Made by a program: the position numbers and the translations under genes. A stretch of 64,000 nucleotides of DNA from Leisingera sp. ANG-Vp (lineage in GTDB: Bacteria; Pseudomonadota; Alphaproteobacteria; Rhodobacterales; Rhodobacteraceae), in the NCBI RefSeq assembly GCF_000813725.1, contig NZ_JWLD01000063.1, positions 39,899-103,898 of the forward strand. Direction: 5' to 3'. Positions 52,684-61,194 of the stretch are shown in pieces. The notes under the pieces were generated by a model, which worked only from the letters and a program-made list of their open reading frames with translations, had not been told where the DNA came from and did no database searches. The first letter of the stretch is position 1. Each line of letters starts with the position of its first letter.

Positions 52684-52974
52684 ATGTCTGAGGCTCTTCC
52701 CAAAGGCGCGGTGCATTACGCCACCTCGCGGTTCACGCAGGACACCTTGCCGGAGAAACTGCGCCAGGATCACAGCACCAAGGCAGGCGTCTGGGGCCAG
52801 CTGGCGGTGCAAAGCGGCCGGCTGCGGTTCCGGCGCGAAGACAAGGCAGAAGTGATCGTTGAGGCGGGCGGAACGGCCGTGTTTGCTCCACAGGAGGTGC
52901 ATTCGGTCGAAGCGCTTGGCGCGGTGGAATTCGAGGTCCGGTTCCACCGGCAGGAGGCATCCGATGCAGCGTAG
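52684..52974 (+). CDS. DUF1971 (TehB-like cupin) protein
   Basis: This 96-residue single-domain protein has [29 protein letters not shown] and [23 protein letters not shown], the DUF1971 pattern also fused to some TehB proteins, with a double-stranded beta-helix. It could bind a metal through His30 and the C-terminal His. It starts two bases after the DUF2189 stop region and overlaps the ccoN start by eleven bases, so it is part of the oxidase operon. Related proteins are found in NO-induced gene sets. Function unknown. Confidence 0.8.
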   Translation: MSEALPKGAVHYATSRFTQDTLPEKLRQDHSTKAGVWGQLAVQSGRLRFRREDKAEVIVEAGGTAVFAPQEVHSVEALGAVEFEVRFHRQEASDAA

Positions 52975-54583
52975 CGTGAGCTTTGAAAATGCGGCCATTC
53001 TTGCAGCCCTGTCCCTGGTGCTGCTGGGCGGGCTGGCCATTCTGGGCTGGGGCGTGCCGCTGGGATATGTGCTGCACGGCTGGCTGATTGCGCTGGCGGC
53101 GGGCTGGGGCATCCTGTGGATGCTGAACCGGATCAGCGACGGGCCGGCAGAGGTGCCGCTGGAATATAATGACAAGGTCATCCGCTACGGCGTTATTGCG
53201 GCGCTGATCTGGGGGATCATCGGCTTTGCCGTCGGCGACATCATAGCCTGGCAGCTGGCGGTTCCGTCGCTCAATGGCGATATGTCCTGGTCCAACTTCG
53301 GGCGGCTGCGGCCGGTGCATACCTCCGGCGTCATCTTCGGCTTTGGCGGCAACGCGCTGATCGCCACGTCCTTCTACGTGGTGCAGCGAACCTCGCGGGC
53401 GCGGCTGGCCAGCGAGACGCTGCCTTGGCTGGTGTTCTGGGGCTACAACCTCTTCCTGGTGGTGGCCGCCTCCGGCTATCCGCTGGGCATCACCCAGTCC
53501 AAGGAATACGCCGAGCCCGAGTGGTACGCGGATCTGCTGCTGCTGGTCATCTGGATCGGTTATCTGACCCTGTACCTGCGCACCCTGGCGCGGCGGGCCG
53601 AGCCGCATATCTATGTGGCCAACTGGTACTACCTGGCCTTCATCGTGGTGATTGCGATGCTGCACACGGTGAACAACCTCTCGGTGCCGGTCTCGATCGC
53701 CTATCCCAAGAGCTATTCGCTGTTCTCCGGAACCCAGGATGCGATGACGCAATGGTGGTACGGCCACAACGCGGTGGGCTTCCTGCTGACGGCCGGTTTC
53801 CTGGGGATGCTCTATTACTTCCTGCCCAAGGCGGTGAACCGGCCGGTTTATTCCTACCGGATGTCGATTGTCGGCTTCTGGGGGATTACGTTCCTCTACC
53901 TTTGGGCCGGCTCGCACCATCTGCATTACACGGCGCTGCCGGATTGGGTGCAGTACCTGGGCATGACCATGTCGATCATCCTGCTGGTGCCCAGCTGGGC
54001 CTCGGTCTTCAACGGTATCCTTACCATCAACGGCGCCTGGGACAAGGTGCGCACCGATCCGGCGGTCCGCTTCATGATGGTGGCGGTGCTGTTTTACGGG
54101 CTGTCGACATTCGAGGGCTCCTTCATGGCGATCCGCCCGGTGAATTCGCTGAGCCATTACACAGACTGGACCGTGGGCCACGTGCATGCGGGTGCCCTGG
54201 GCTGGGTGGCCTTCATCACCTTTGGCGCCATGTACAAGATGGTGCCCTGGGTCTGGAAGCGCGAAGGGGTCTATTCGCTGAAGCTGGAGGCCTGGCACTT
54301 CTGGCTCGCCCTGTCGGGCACGCTGATCTACGTCGGCGCGATGTGGAACAGCGGTATCACGCAGTCGCTGATGTGGCAGACCTATGATGCTGATGGCGCC
54401 TTCCTTTACTCCTTCCTCGACAGCGTGATCGAGATGCACCCCTACTATGTGGCCCGTGCGGTCGGCGGGCTGCTCTACCTGATCGGGGCCTGTATCGGCG
54501 CCTACAACATCTACATGACGGTGAGCGGGCCGCGGAAAACCGAGACCCGGCAATCCGGGCCCCTGGCCCAGCCTGCGGAGTAA
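52964..54583 (+). CDS. ccoN: cbb3-type cytochrome c oxidase subunit I
   Basis: The subunit has about 539 residues and twelve membrane helices. Haem and copper ligands are visible: [31 protein letters not shown] (paired CuB His) and [13 protein letters not shown]. The helix VII Tyr used by cbb3 oxidases is kept in [15 protein letters not shown]. It forms the oxygen-reducing core with high affinity for O2. The ATG 52964 overlaps the DUF1971 gene. No ccoGHIS assembly genes are nearby, so another copy should exist in the genome. Confidence 0.93.
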   Translation: MQRSVSFENAAILAALSLVLLGGLAILGWGVPLGYVLHGWLIALAAGWGILWMLNRISDGPAEVPLEYNDKVIRYGVIAALIWGIIGFAVGDIIAWQLAVPSLNGDMSWSNFGRLRPVHTSGVIFGFGGNALIATSFYVVQRTSRARLASETLPWLVFWGYNLFLVVAASGYPLGITQSKEYAEPEWYADLLLLVIWIGYLTLYLRTLARRAEPHIYVANWYYLAFIVVIAMLHTVNNLSVPVSIAYPKSYSLFSGTQDAMTQWWYGHNAVGFLLTAGFLGMLYYFLPKAVNRPVYSYRMSIVGFWGITFLYLWAGSHHLHYTALPDWVQYLGMTMSIILLVPSWASVFNGILTINGAWDKVRTDPAVRFMMVAVLFYGLSTFEGSFMAIRPVNSLSHYTDWTVGHVHAGALGWVAFITFGAMYKMVPWVWKREGVYSLKLEAWHFWLALSGTLIYVGAMWNSGITQSLMWQTYDADGAFLYSFLDSVIEMHPYYVARAVGGLLYLIGACIGAYNIYMTVSGPRKTETRQSGPLAQPAE

Positions 54584-54588
54584 CGCCC

Positions 54589-55320
54589 ATGAGCACAGCA
54601 CATCAGAAGCTTGAACGCCACTCGCTGGGATTTGCCATGATGATCCTGATGGTGGCCTCGATCGGCGGCATTGTGGAAATCGCGCCGCTGTTCACCATCG
54701 AAAACACGGTAGAGGAAGTGGAGGGCATGCGGCCCTATACGCCGCTGGAACTGGCCGGGCGCGATATCTATGTGCGCGAGGGCTGCTATGCCTGCCACAG
54801 CCAGATGATCCGCACCCTGCGCTCGGATGTGGAACGCTACGGGCACTACAGCCTGGCGGCCGAAAGCATGTATGACCACCCGTTCCAATGGGGCTCGAAA
54901 CGCACCGGGCCGGATCTGGCACGGATCGGCGGCAAGTATTCGGACGATTGGCATGTGGCGCATCTGGAAGCGCCGCGCGAACTGGTCCCCGGTTCGGTGA
55001 TGCCCGGCTATGCCTTCCTGTCCGAAACCCGGCTGTCGACCGGCCACCTGCCTGCGGCGCTGAAGGCGCTGAGCCGGGCAGGGGTGCCCTACACGGACGC
55101 CCAGATCGAAAACGCCGAAAAGGACGCGGTCTGGCAGGCGGATTTCGAGCAGAACTTCGAAGGCGAGCTGCAGGAGAGCTATGGCGCAAATGTGCAGGTG
55201 CGCGACTTTGACGGCCAGCCCGGGCGGCTGACGGAAATGGACGCGCTGGTCGCCTACCTGCAGATGCTGGGCACCCTGGTCGATTTCGACTCGCTGAACC
55301 TGGAGGAGGTGAACCGATGA
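54589..55320 (+). CDS. ccoO: cbb3-type oxidase subunit II (mono-haem cytochrome c)
   Basis: This 243-residue protein has an N-terminal membrane helix ([19 protein letters not shown]) and then the haem c motif [13 protein letters not shown]. The Met ligand lies in [11 protein letters not shown]. It has the usual CcoO regions [21 protein letters not shown] and [13 protein letters not shown]. It carries electrons from CcoP to CcoN. The stop overlaps the start of the short ccoQ. Confidence 0.92.
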   Translation: MSTAHQKLERHSLGFAMMILMVASIGGIVEIAPLFTIENTVEEVEGMRPYTPLELAGRDIYVREGCYACHSQMIRTLRSDVERYGHYSLAAESMYDHPFQWGSKRTGPDLARIGGKYSDDWHVAHLEAPRELVPGSVMPGYAFLSETRLSTGHLPAALKALSRAGVPYTDAQIENAEKDAVWQADFEQNFEGELQESYGANVQVRDFDGQPGRLTEMDALVAYLQMLGTLVDFDSLNLEEVNR

Positions 55321-55484
55321 CCCATGATGCAGTTCTGGTTTTCTCCAAGACCTGGGGCGCGATCTACTTGCTGACCGTCTTTCTGGCGGCGGTGGTCTGG
55401 GTCTACTGGCCCTCGCGGCGGCGGATGTATGACGATGCGGCGCAATCTCCGTTGGACGGGCGGGAGGATCAGCCATGGCGGTAA
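55317..55484 (+). CDS. ccoQ: cbb3-type oxidase subunit CcoQ
   Basis: This 55-residue ORF begins [42 protein letters not shown] and ends REDQPWR. It has one membrane helix followed by a PSRRR basic edge, matching the CcoQ/FixQ pattern. It overlaps ccoO by four bases (ATGA) and ccoP by ten. CcoQ stabilises the complex. It is too short for many ORF filters but well placed. Confidence 0.88.
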   Translation: MTHDAVLVFSKTWGAIYLLTVFLAAVVWVYWPSRRRMYDDAAQSPLDGREDQPWR

Positions 55485-56347
55485 GAGAAAAGGATCCGGT
55501 CTCGGGCACCGAGCTGACGGGCCACGAGTGGGACGGGATCAAGGAGATGGACACGCCGGTGCCCCGGGCCTCCCGCTGGGCGCTGTGGATCAGCATCGCG
55601 GTGTCGGTCCTGTACTGGATTCTCTACCCATCCTTTCCGCTGGTTTCGGAATATGCGCGGGGCGTGCTTGGCTATTCCTCGCGGGCGGAGGTGACGGCAG
55701 CGGTGGCCGAGGCGGACGCCGGGAGGGAGCAGGCCTTTGCTCCGTTTGCCACCGGGGACATCGAGGCCCTGGCGGCGGATGCATCTTTGGAGGCCCGTTA
55801 CGGCGCCTCTATCTCCAAGCTCTACGCCGACAATTGCGCGGCGTGCCATACCGGCAGCCTGAAGGGGCAGCCCGGGTTCCCCAGCCTGGCGGACGGGCAT
55901 TGGCTGTGGTCCGGCACACCGGAAGAGATCGAATACACCATCCGCTATGGCATCAACGCCCTGCATGACGAGACGCGGATTGCCCAGATGCTGGCCTTTG
56001 GTGCCGACGGGATGATCGAAAAACCGCAGGTCAAGGAGGTGACGGAGTTTGTGCTGTCGCTGTCCGGGCAAGAACACGATGCGGCTGCGGCTGAAGCGGG
56101 CAGTGTGGTCTTTGAGGAGAACTGCGCCTCCTGCCATGGCGATGACGGCCGCGGCGGCTATGAAAACGGCGCGCCGGATCTTGGGGATGGCCATTGGATC
56201 TACGGCGGCAGCCGGGACGACATCTTCCAGAGCGTCTATTACGGCAGGCAGGGGGTCATGCCCGCCTGGGAAGGCCGGCTGAGCGATGCGCAAATCCGGA
56301 TGCTGACACTTTACCTGCTGTGGAATGCTGAAGATGCCCCAAGCTGA
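55475..56347 (+). CDS. ccoP: cbb3-type oxidase subunit III (di-haem cytochrome c)
   Basis: This 290-residue protein has an N-terminal helix (RASRWALWISIAVSVLYWILYPSFPLV), then two haem c sites: NCAACHTGS near residue 122 and NCASCHGDD near 221. Met ligands lie in IAQML and VMPAWEG. The HEWDGIKEMDTPVPR start is typical of FixP/CcoP. It accepts electrons from periplasmic cytochrome c. It overlaps ccoQ and the 54-residue ORF that follows. Confidence 0.92.
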   Translation: MAVREKDPVSGTELTGHEWDGIKEMDTPVPRASRWALWISIAVSVLYWILYPSFPLVSEYARGVLGYSSRAEVTAAVAEADAGREQAFAPFATGDIEALAADASLEARYGASISKLYADNCAACHTGSLKGQPGFPSLADGHWLWSGTPEEIEYTIRYGINALHDETRIAQMLAFGADGMIEKPQVKEVTEFVLSLSGQEHDAAAAEAGSVVFEENCASCHGDDGRGGYENGAPDLGDGHWIYGGSRDDIFQSVYYGRQGVMPAWEGRLSDAQIRMLTLYLLWNAEDAPS

Positions 56348-56498
56348 GGAAAACCCGCGGTTCCGCAGGGCCATGTATCTGCTGATACTGGCCCTGCTGG
56401 CCGGTTACATCGGTTTCAAGGCCTGGCACTTGTCTGTGGCGTTTGATGCTTGGGAAGATCAGCCACTGAAAGACGTGGTTTCGGGCGCCGCCAAGTAG
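56334..56498 (+). CDS. 54-residue single-helix membrane protein after ccoP
   Basis: This ORF, too short for usual filters, starts at ATG 56334 inside the end of ccoP (14-base overlap). It encodes MPQAEENPRFRRAMYLLILALLAGYIGFKAW then a polar tail ending VVSGAAK. It has a short basic N-terminus, one membrane helix and a 25-residue polar C-terminus. The overlap with ccoP and the lack of a gap argue that it is translated with the oxidase. It may be a small accessory subunit, like CcoM or CcoH in other bacteria, but I see no clear match to either. Confidence 0.6.
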   Translation: MPQAEENPRFRRAMYLLILALLAGYIGFKAWHLSVAFDAWEDQPLKDVVSGAAK

Positions 56499-56514
56499 GT
56501 TTCTTGCGGAATAT

Positions 56515-56535
56515 ATACGCATGATGGTTGCGTAT
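56515..56535. promoter_or_regulatory. Palindrome with TGCGTAT half-sites between cco and nsrR ends
   Basis: ATACGCA (56515-56521) and TGCGTAT (56529-56535) form a perfect 7-base inverted repeat with a 7-base centre, with AT-rich flanks. It lies between the small ORF and the converging nsrR stop. It resembles the half-sites of the nsrR promoter region; it could also be a remnant site or weak terminator. Confidence 0.4.
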
Positions 56536-56543
56536 TAAGAGCT

Positions 56544-56999
56544 TCAGGCAGCTCCGCGGCCAGCCTCCAGCGCCCGAATCAGGTTCTTCATGCCGCGGTT
56601 TCCGTTCAGAACATCCTGCAAAGTCTTGCTGTCGAGCGCGGCAAAGAACACTTCCTGCGCTTCGTTCAGAATCGGCAGCAGCCCGCAGGCCGGAGTCATC
56701 ACGCAGCAGCCGCCGTCCTCTTTCATGCATTCCACCAGCGGTGTGCCGCGTTCGGATTTGCGCAGCAGCCCGCCGATGGAAATCGCCTCCGGCGGTAGCG
56801 CCAAACGCATGCCCCCGTTGCGCCCGCGGATCGATTCCACATAGCCCTCGTGGGTCAGCCACTGGGAGATTTTGGCCAGGTGGTTGAAGGGCAGATTCTG
56901 CATCCCGGCAATCTCGCGGGTCGACATCAGGCCCTCCTCGTGGGTGGCGAGGTGGATCAGGATGCGCAGGGCGTAGTCTGAGAACTTGGTGATCTGCAT
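56544..56999 (-). CDS. nsrR: NsrR-type Rrf2 family regulator
   Basis: This 151-residue Rrf2 protein starts MQITKFSDYALRILIHLATHEEG. Its recognition helix region is LPFNHLAKISQWLTHEGYVESIRGRNGGMRLALPP. Cluster ligands fit NsrR: Asp8 and Cys91, Cys98 or Cys99, and Cys105 (VECMKEDGGCCVMTPACGL). NsrR holds an iron-sulfur cluster that is destroyed by NO, relieving repression. It is divergent from the sNOR-like cluster, with palindromic sites between them. IscR or RirA are less likely because of the Cys spacing. Confidence 0.85.
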   Translation of the reverse strand: MQITKFSDYALRILIHLATHEEGLMSTREIAGMQNLPFNHLAKISQWLTHEGYVESIRGRNGGMRLALPPEAISIGGLLRKSERGTPLVECMKEDGGCCVMTPACGLLPILNEAQEVFFAALDSKTLQDVLNGNRGMKNLIRALEAGRGAA

Positions 57000-57014
57000 A
57001 CGCGTTCATCCCAC

Positions 57015-57043
57015 AAAAAATACGTTTTGAAAATACGTATTTT
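57015..57043. promoter_or_regulatory. Operator-like palindrome in the nsrR promoter
   Basis: AAAATACGTATTTT (57030-57043) is a perfect 14-base palindrome, preceded by a related AAAATACGTTTT (57017-57028). They lie 16-44 bases upstream of the nsrR start, fitting autoregulation. Confidence 0.6.
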
Positions 57044-57070
57044 ATTGACTCGGGCCTGCCGCAGCAAATA

Positions 57071-57091
57071 ATAGGCATTATAAATACCTAT
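57071..57091. promoter_or_regulatory. NsrR-like operator before the sNOR-like cluster
   Basis: ATAGG and CCTAT arms, 11 bases apart, extend as ATAGG-n-ATT / AAT-n-CCTAT around an AT-rich centre. The site ends four bases before the AAAGGAGG ribosome site of the subunit II gene, so a bound repressor would block the transcript. Similar in layout to NsrR 11-1-11 sites. Confidence 0.6.
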
Positions 57092-57106
57092 TAAAGGAGG
57101 CCGCAC

Positions 57107-57616
57107 ATGCAGCCAGTTGTTCTATTGATCTCGCTGATCCTGATGGCGGCGCTGACGGCGGCCTTCTGGCTGGCGGCCCGTGCGTCGCGCGGGGAGGCGC
57201 CCGGCCCGAAGGCAAACAGCAAACGCACCGGTTTGATCTGGGCGATGACAATCGCGGGCGTGATTATCTCTGTTGGTTCGCTGCGGCAGTGGCCGCATGC
57301 GCTGGCCAGCACCGGCGATGCGCTGGAGGTGCACGTCAGCGGCGGCCAGTGGTGGTGGGATATCGACACCACCGAAATCCCGGCCGGCACGCCGGTCAAT
57401 TTCAATGTGACAACCGAGGATGTGACCCACGGCATGGGCATCTATGACAGCGGCCTCACGCTGCTGACCCAGGTGCAGGCGATCCCCGGCTATACCACCA
57501 AACTCACTTACACCTTCACAGAACCGGGGACCTATCAGGTTCTGTGCATGGAGTTCTGCGGGGTGGCCCACCACGACATGGTCAATGAATTCGAAGTTGT
57601 AGCGGCGGAGGAATAA
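57107..57616 (+). CDS. CuA-type subunit II of a haem-copper NO reductase/oxidase (NorS-like)
   Basis: This 169-residue protein has two N-terminal helices (about 4-25, 43-60) and a cupredoxin domain with complete CuA ligands: His108 (THGMGIYDSG) and Cys147, Cys151, His155, Met158 (CMEFCGVAHHDM). The VHVSGGQWWWDIDTTEIPAGTPVNFNVTTEDVTHG core is typical of oxidase subunit II. It is short compared with aa3-type subunit II. The AAAGGAGG site is at 57091-57100. It starts the cluster subunit II, subunit I, senC, orf1, the order of norS-norY-senC-orf1 in ammonia oxidisers. A cytochrome oxidase role is the alternative. Confidence 0.8.
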   Translation: MQPVVLLISLILMAALTAAFWLAARASRGEAPGPKANSKRTGLIWAMTIAGVIISVGSLRQWPHALASTGDALEVHVSGGQWWWDIDTTEIPAGTPVNFNVTTEDVTHGMGIYDSGLTLLTQVQAIPGYTTKLTYTFTEPGTYQVLCMEFCGVAHHDMVNEFEVVAAEE

Positions 57617-59089
57617 ATGAGCACTGCATCTGAACCTGCTGCGGCCGGGCATGCCGCAACTGAACCCTCAGCGGCGCCCCAGGCCGGAGCGGTCAAGCTG
57701 ACGATGATCCTGTCGGGCGCGGTTTTTGCACTGATGATGGTCTTCGGCCTGATCATGCGCGCGGCCCAGGGCCAGTGGATCGAGCTGGACCCGGCGCTGT
57801 TCTATCAGATCCTGACCGCGCATGGCGCGGGCATGGTCGGCACTGCGGCGCTCTCGGGCGCGGCCATCCTGTGGTACTTCAGCGGCCGCCATGTGGTGCT
57901 GACCGCTGGTATCTACTGGGCCTTCCTTGGCCTGTTCCTGCTGGGGGTCGTGCTGATCCTGGGCGCGATCTTCGTCGGCGGCTACGGCGGTGCCTGGACC
58001 TTCCTGTTCCCGCTGCCCGCCCTGTCCGGCGGTGCCTGGGAAGCTGGGGCAGCCGCGGCCTTCATGCTGGGCTATGTCTCTATTGGCGTCGGCTTTCTGC
58101 TGTATTATCTGGAGCTTGGCCGCCAGATCCATGCCCGTTACGGCAGCCTGGCGCGGGCGCTTGGCTGGAACCTGATCCTGGGACGCGAGGACAAAAACCC
58201 GCCGCCGCCGACCATCGTGGCCGCCGCAGCTGTGACCATCTTCAACTCGATCGGCATCATTCTGGGCGCAGCCGTTCTGGTCGCCAGCCTGGTGCATCTT
58301 CTGGTGCCGGGGTTTGAGGTCGACGCGCTGCTGGCCAAGAACCTGATCTATTTCTTCGGCCATGTCTTCATCAACGCCTCGATCTATATGGCAGTGACGG
58401 CGGTCTACGAGATCCTGCCGGAATACACCGGGCGTCCGTGGAAATCGAACCGGCTGTTTGCCATTGCCTGGAATGCGGTGCTGATCTTTGTGATGGCGGT
58501 CTACTGGCACCACCTGCTGCAGGATGTGGTGATGCCGCCCTGGATGCTGGTGGTGGGGCAGCTGGTCTCCTACTTCAGCGGCATTCCCCTGATCGCGGTC
58601 ACGGCCTTTTCCACCTTCCTTTATGTGCGCGGTTCCAAGATGACCTGGGACCTGGCGTCATCGCTCTTGGTGCTGTCGGTGGCCGGATGGTCGGTGGGGT
58701 CGATCCCGGCCTCGATCGACGGGATGATCAGCGTCAACAAGGTGATGCATAACACCATGTGGGTGCCGGGCCATTTCCACACCTATCTGCTGCTGGGCGA
58801 AGTTGCGATGGCCTTTGGCTTCATGGCCTGGCTGGTGCGCGGCAAGACGATCTCGCAGATGGGCGGCTTGGACCGTGCGGCCTTTGCGACCTACCTGGCG
58901 GGTGCTGCCGGTTTTGTGACGGTGTTCCTGTTCTCGGGCGCAGCCTCAATCCCGCGCCGCTGGGCGGTGCATTACGAAGAATGGCTGACCCATGACCGCA
59001 TCGGCACCCTGTTCAGCGTGCTGGTGGTGCTGGGAACGCTGATCTTTGTCCTGCGCTTTGTGGCGCGGCTGGGGCGGAGCGAAGGCTGA
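57617..59089 (+). CDS. Haem-copper subunit I, putative sNOR (NorY-like)
   Basis: This 490-residue protein has about twelve helices. Six His ligands are readable: His69 (LTAHGAGMVG), His249 (FFGHVFINAS), His298-His299 (YWHHLLQD), His386 and His388 (MWVPGHFHTY). Oxidases of the A and B types have Tyr four residues after the helix VI His (HPEVY); here that position is Asn253, and no cross-linking Tyr is in place. The missing Tyr, the NsrR neighbour and the gene order favour nitric oxide reduction. GGAGGAATAA precedes the ATG. Confidence 0.78.
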   Translation: MSTASEPAAAGHAATEPSAAPQAGAVKLTMILSGAVFALMMVFGLIMRAAQGQWIELDPALFYQILTAHGAGMVGTAALSGAAILWYFSGRHVVLTAGIYWAFLGLFLLGVVLILGAIFVGGYGGAWTFLFPLPALSGGAWEAGAAAAFMLGYVSIGVGFLLYYLELGRQIHARYGSLARALGWNLILGREDKNPPPPTIVAAAAVTIFNSIGIILGAAVLVASLVHLLVPGFEVDALLAKNLIYFFGHVFINASIYMAVTAVYEILPEYTGRPWKSNRLFAIAWNAVLIFVMAVYWHHLLQDVVMPPWMLVVGQLVSYFSGIPLIAVTAFSTFLYVRGSKMTWDLASSLLVLSVAGWSVGSIPASIDGMISVNKVMHNTMWVPGHFHTYLLLGEVAMAFGFMAWLVRGKTISQMGGLDRAAFATYLAGAAGFVTVFLFSGAASIPRRWAVHYEEWLTHDRIGTLFSVLVVLGTLIFVLRFVARLGRSEG

Positions 59090-59688
59090 TGCTGGTCCGG
59101 GCTCTCCCCTCGGTTCTCGCCGCCGTGATCGGCGGCGGGGTCCTGTGGCAGGCCACCGACGGGGCGCAGGCCTTCACCAGCGAGGCGGCCCGCCGGCTGG
59201 ATGTGGTGCGCGCGCCCCGTGCCGTTCCGGCGGTGCAGCTGGAGGATATGGCCGGCCGGCAGGTGCCGCTGCTGCCGCAGGCGGGCGAGGTGGTGCTGGT
59301 TGAGTTCATCTACACGGTCTGCGGCGACATCTGCCAGATTGCCGCCGCGGACTTTGCCGAAATCCGCGACCGCCTGCAGGCGCGGGGGCTGAGGGTCCGG
59401 CTGCTCTCGGTCAGCTTCGACCCCGTGCGCGACACGCCGGAGCAGATGGCCATCTACGGCGATGCGCATGACGCTGACGGCGCCATGTGGACCGTTGCAC
59501 GGCCATTGCAACAGGACCTGCCGGACCTGCTGGAGCTGTTTGACGTGACCGTCATCCCGGATGAATGGGGCGGCTACCAGCACAATGCCGCGATCCATGT
59601 GATCACCAGCGACGGCAGGTTCTCCGCCGTCTATGACACGGACGCGGTGGAGGCTGTGCTGGCCTATGCCGGCGGGGGGCAGCCATGA
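59089..59688 (+). CDS. senC: SCO1/SenC copper chaperone
   Basis: This 199-residue protein has an N-terminal anchor (VRALPSVLAAVIGGGVLWQ) and a thioredoxin-like fold. The copper site reads TVCGDICQIA (CxxxC), with a distal His in QHNAAIHVIT. VRLLSVSFDPVRDTPEQMAIYG is a SCO hallmark. It delivers copper to the CuA site of subunit II. Its ATG overlaps the norY-like stop by one base, and its stop overlaps orf1 by four. In sNOR clusters senC occupies this same place. Confidence 0.87.
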   Translation: MLVRALPSVLAAVIGGGVLWQATDGAQAFTSEAARRLDVVRAPRAVPAVQLEDMAGRQVPLLPQAGEVVLVEFIYTVCGDICQIAAADFAEIRDRLQARGLRVRLLSVSFDPVRDTPEQMAIYGDAHDADGAMWTVARPLQQDLPDLLELFDVTVIPDEWGGYQHNAAIHVITSDGRFSAVYDTDAVEAVLAYAGGGQP

Positions 59689-60245
59689 GGATGATCTGCC
59701 TCGCCCTGCTTGCCTTTGCCGAGGCGGTTGCGCTGCGGGAGGCGGCGGTGGCCAGCCCTGTCCAGCATGTTCTGGTGCAAATGCCCTTGCTGGTTCTGGC
59801 CGGTTTCATGGCGGCCTGGGATCTGAAGATCCCGCGCGGCTGGGCTGTGCCGCTGCTGCTGGCGGCGCTGACCGTCTTCCTGTTCTGGATGCTGCCGCGC
59901 AATGTGGACTGGGCGCTGTCCCCGGCAGGGGAAACGGCCAAATACATCACCCTGCCGCTGCTGCTGGGGCTGCCCCTGCGGCTCTCCTGGCCCTGGCTTG
60001 GCCCGATCCTGCGGGGCTTTTTGAAAGCCAATGCGCTGTCGATGCTGGGGGTGCTCGGGTTTCTTTACACCCATGCCCCGGTGCGGATCTGCAACTCGTA
60101 CCTGGTTTCAGCCCAGCACGACCTGGGCTTTGCCTTCCTTTACCTTGCCGCGGCTCTGGCCTGCCTTTGGGCCATCCCGGTTTTGTTCGGGCATCCGCGC
60201 CGCGGGCCGCTTGGCGCTGCCGGATGCTCCAGATGCGGAGCTTGA
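59685..60245 (+). CDS. Membrane protein, orf1 of the sNOR-type cluster
   Basis: This 186-residue protein has about five membrane helices (for example HVLVQMPLLVLAGFMAAWDL, WAVPLLLAALTVFLFWMLP, KYITLPLLLGLPLRLSW, GVLGFLYTHAPVRIC and LGFAFLYLAAALACLWAIPVLFG). Possible metal-binding residues are His and Cys in THAPVRICN and the terminal CSRCGA. The ATG overlaps senC by four bases. It matches the size, topology and position of the conserved orf1 of norSY-senC-orf1. It may help copper or haem insertion. Family name not known. Confidence 0.65.
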   Translation: MRMICLALLAFAEAVALREAAVASPVQHVLVQMPLLVLAGFMAAWDLKIPRGWAVPLLLAALTVFLFWMLPRNVDWALSPAGETAKYITLPLLLGLPLRLSWPWLGPILRGFLKANALSMLGVLGFLYTHAPVRICNSYLVSAQHDLGFAFLYLAAALACLWAIPVLFGHPRRGPLGAAGCSRCGA

Positions 60246-60251
60246 AGTGAG

Positions 60252-61091
60252 ATGACTTATGCCGATACCGTCCTGGGATTTGCGCAGCTTGCGCAGAAGA
60301 AGGCGGAGGCTCTGCGGGCGGATCCGCTGGCCTTTGTGATCCTGGCCCTGAAAGCGGGTGCATTTGTTGGCGCGGGCATCCTGCTGATCTTCTCCGTAGG
60401 GCAGGGGGTGGACGGCGCTATCCGGCCTATCGTGATGGGTGCAAGCTTTGGCATCGCGCTGACGCTGGTGGTGTTTGCAGGTGCTGAGCTGTTCACCGGC
60501 CACACCATGTATATGACCCACGGGCTGCTGGCCGGGCAGAGCGGGCTGGGCGTTCTTTTGCGCTGCTGGGCTGCCAGCTGGGCCGGCAACCTGGCCGGTG
60601 CCCTGCTGCTGGCGCTGCTGTTCGTGGCGGGCGGCGGCGGGCTGATCCTGGGCGCAGGCGAAGACGCCTTGCTGTACAAGGTGGCGGCCAAGAAAATGCA
60701 TGGAACCGGTCTGCAGCTCTTTGCCAAGGCGGTGCTGTGCAACTGGCTGGTCTGCCTGGCCTTATGGTGTTCGGCGCGGGCCAAGGATGACGTGACCAAA
60801 TGCATCGTGATCTTCTGGTGCCTCTACGCCTTCATCGCTGCGGGGTTTGAGCACAGCGTGGCCAATATGACCGTGTTTTCGGTGGCGCTGCTGTCGGACC
60901 ACCCGGACGGCATCTCTATTGCCGGTGCGGCGCATAACCTGCTGTTCGTCACCCTGGGCAATACCTTCGCCGGAGCCGGCATCATGGGCTATGGCTACTG
61001 GCGGGCAGCGTCCTGCCCGCGTGTTCGGGAGCGGGCGCAGGTGCAGGCAGGCAATGGCACCGCAGAACAGAGCAGCGGGCAGAATGGCTGA
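60252..61091 (+). CDS. Formate/nitrite transporter family channel, NirC-like
   Basis: This 279-residue FNT protein has AGAFVGAGILLIFSVG, AGAELFTGHTMYMTH, NWLVCLALWCSARAKDD and GFEHSVANMTVFSVAL with the central His. It starts six bases after orf1, so it is probably the last gene of the sNOR-like operon. It resembles nitrite channel NirC more than FocA in context: nitrite export or import would fit NO/nitrite metabolism. It shares fold and motifs with the channel at 48262 but is clearly a distinct sequence. Confidence 0.83.
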   Translation: MTYADTVLGFAQLAQKKAEALRADPLAFVILALKAGAFVGAGILLIFSVGQGVDGAIRPIVMGASFGIALTLVVFAGAELFTGHTMYMTHGLLAGQSGLGVLLRCWAASWAGNLAGALLLALLFVAGGGGLILGAGEDALLYKVAAKKMHGTGLQLFAKAVLCNWLVCLALWCSARAKDDVTKCIVIFWCLYAFIAAGFEHSVANMTVFSVALLSDHPDGISIAGAAHNLLFVTLGNTFAGAGIMGYGYWRAASCPRVRERAQVQAGNGTAEQSSGQNG

Positions 61092-61194
61092 TTGGTATGC
61101 TGCGCCCGCAATGCCGGCGGCCCCGGCGAAGCAGAGGGGGCATGAAATGTAAGACCTGCCGGTCGTTAGAAGTATGCGCAGACCTACCGGTTTG

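Noticed and set aside
52733..54601. 622-codon minus-strand frame opposite ccoN
   Set aside because: Fully antisense to a certain ccoN; His/Gln/Arg-rich composition with no domain.
57107..59089. Ordinary aa3- or ba3-type cytochrome c oxidase
   Set aside because: Considered because CuA and six His are complete; set aside as second choice because the helix VI Tyr is replaced and the gene order and NsrR fit sNOR. Not fully excluded.
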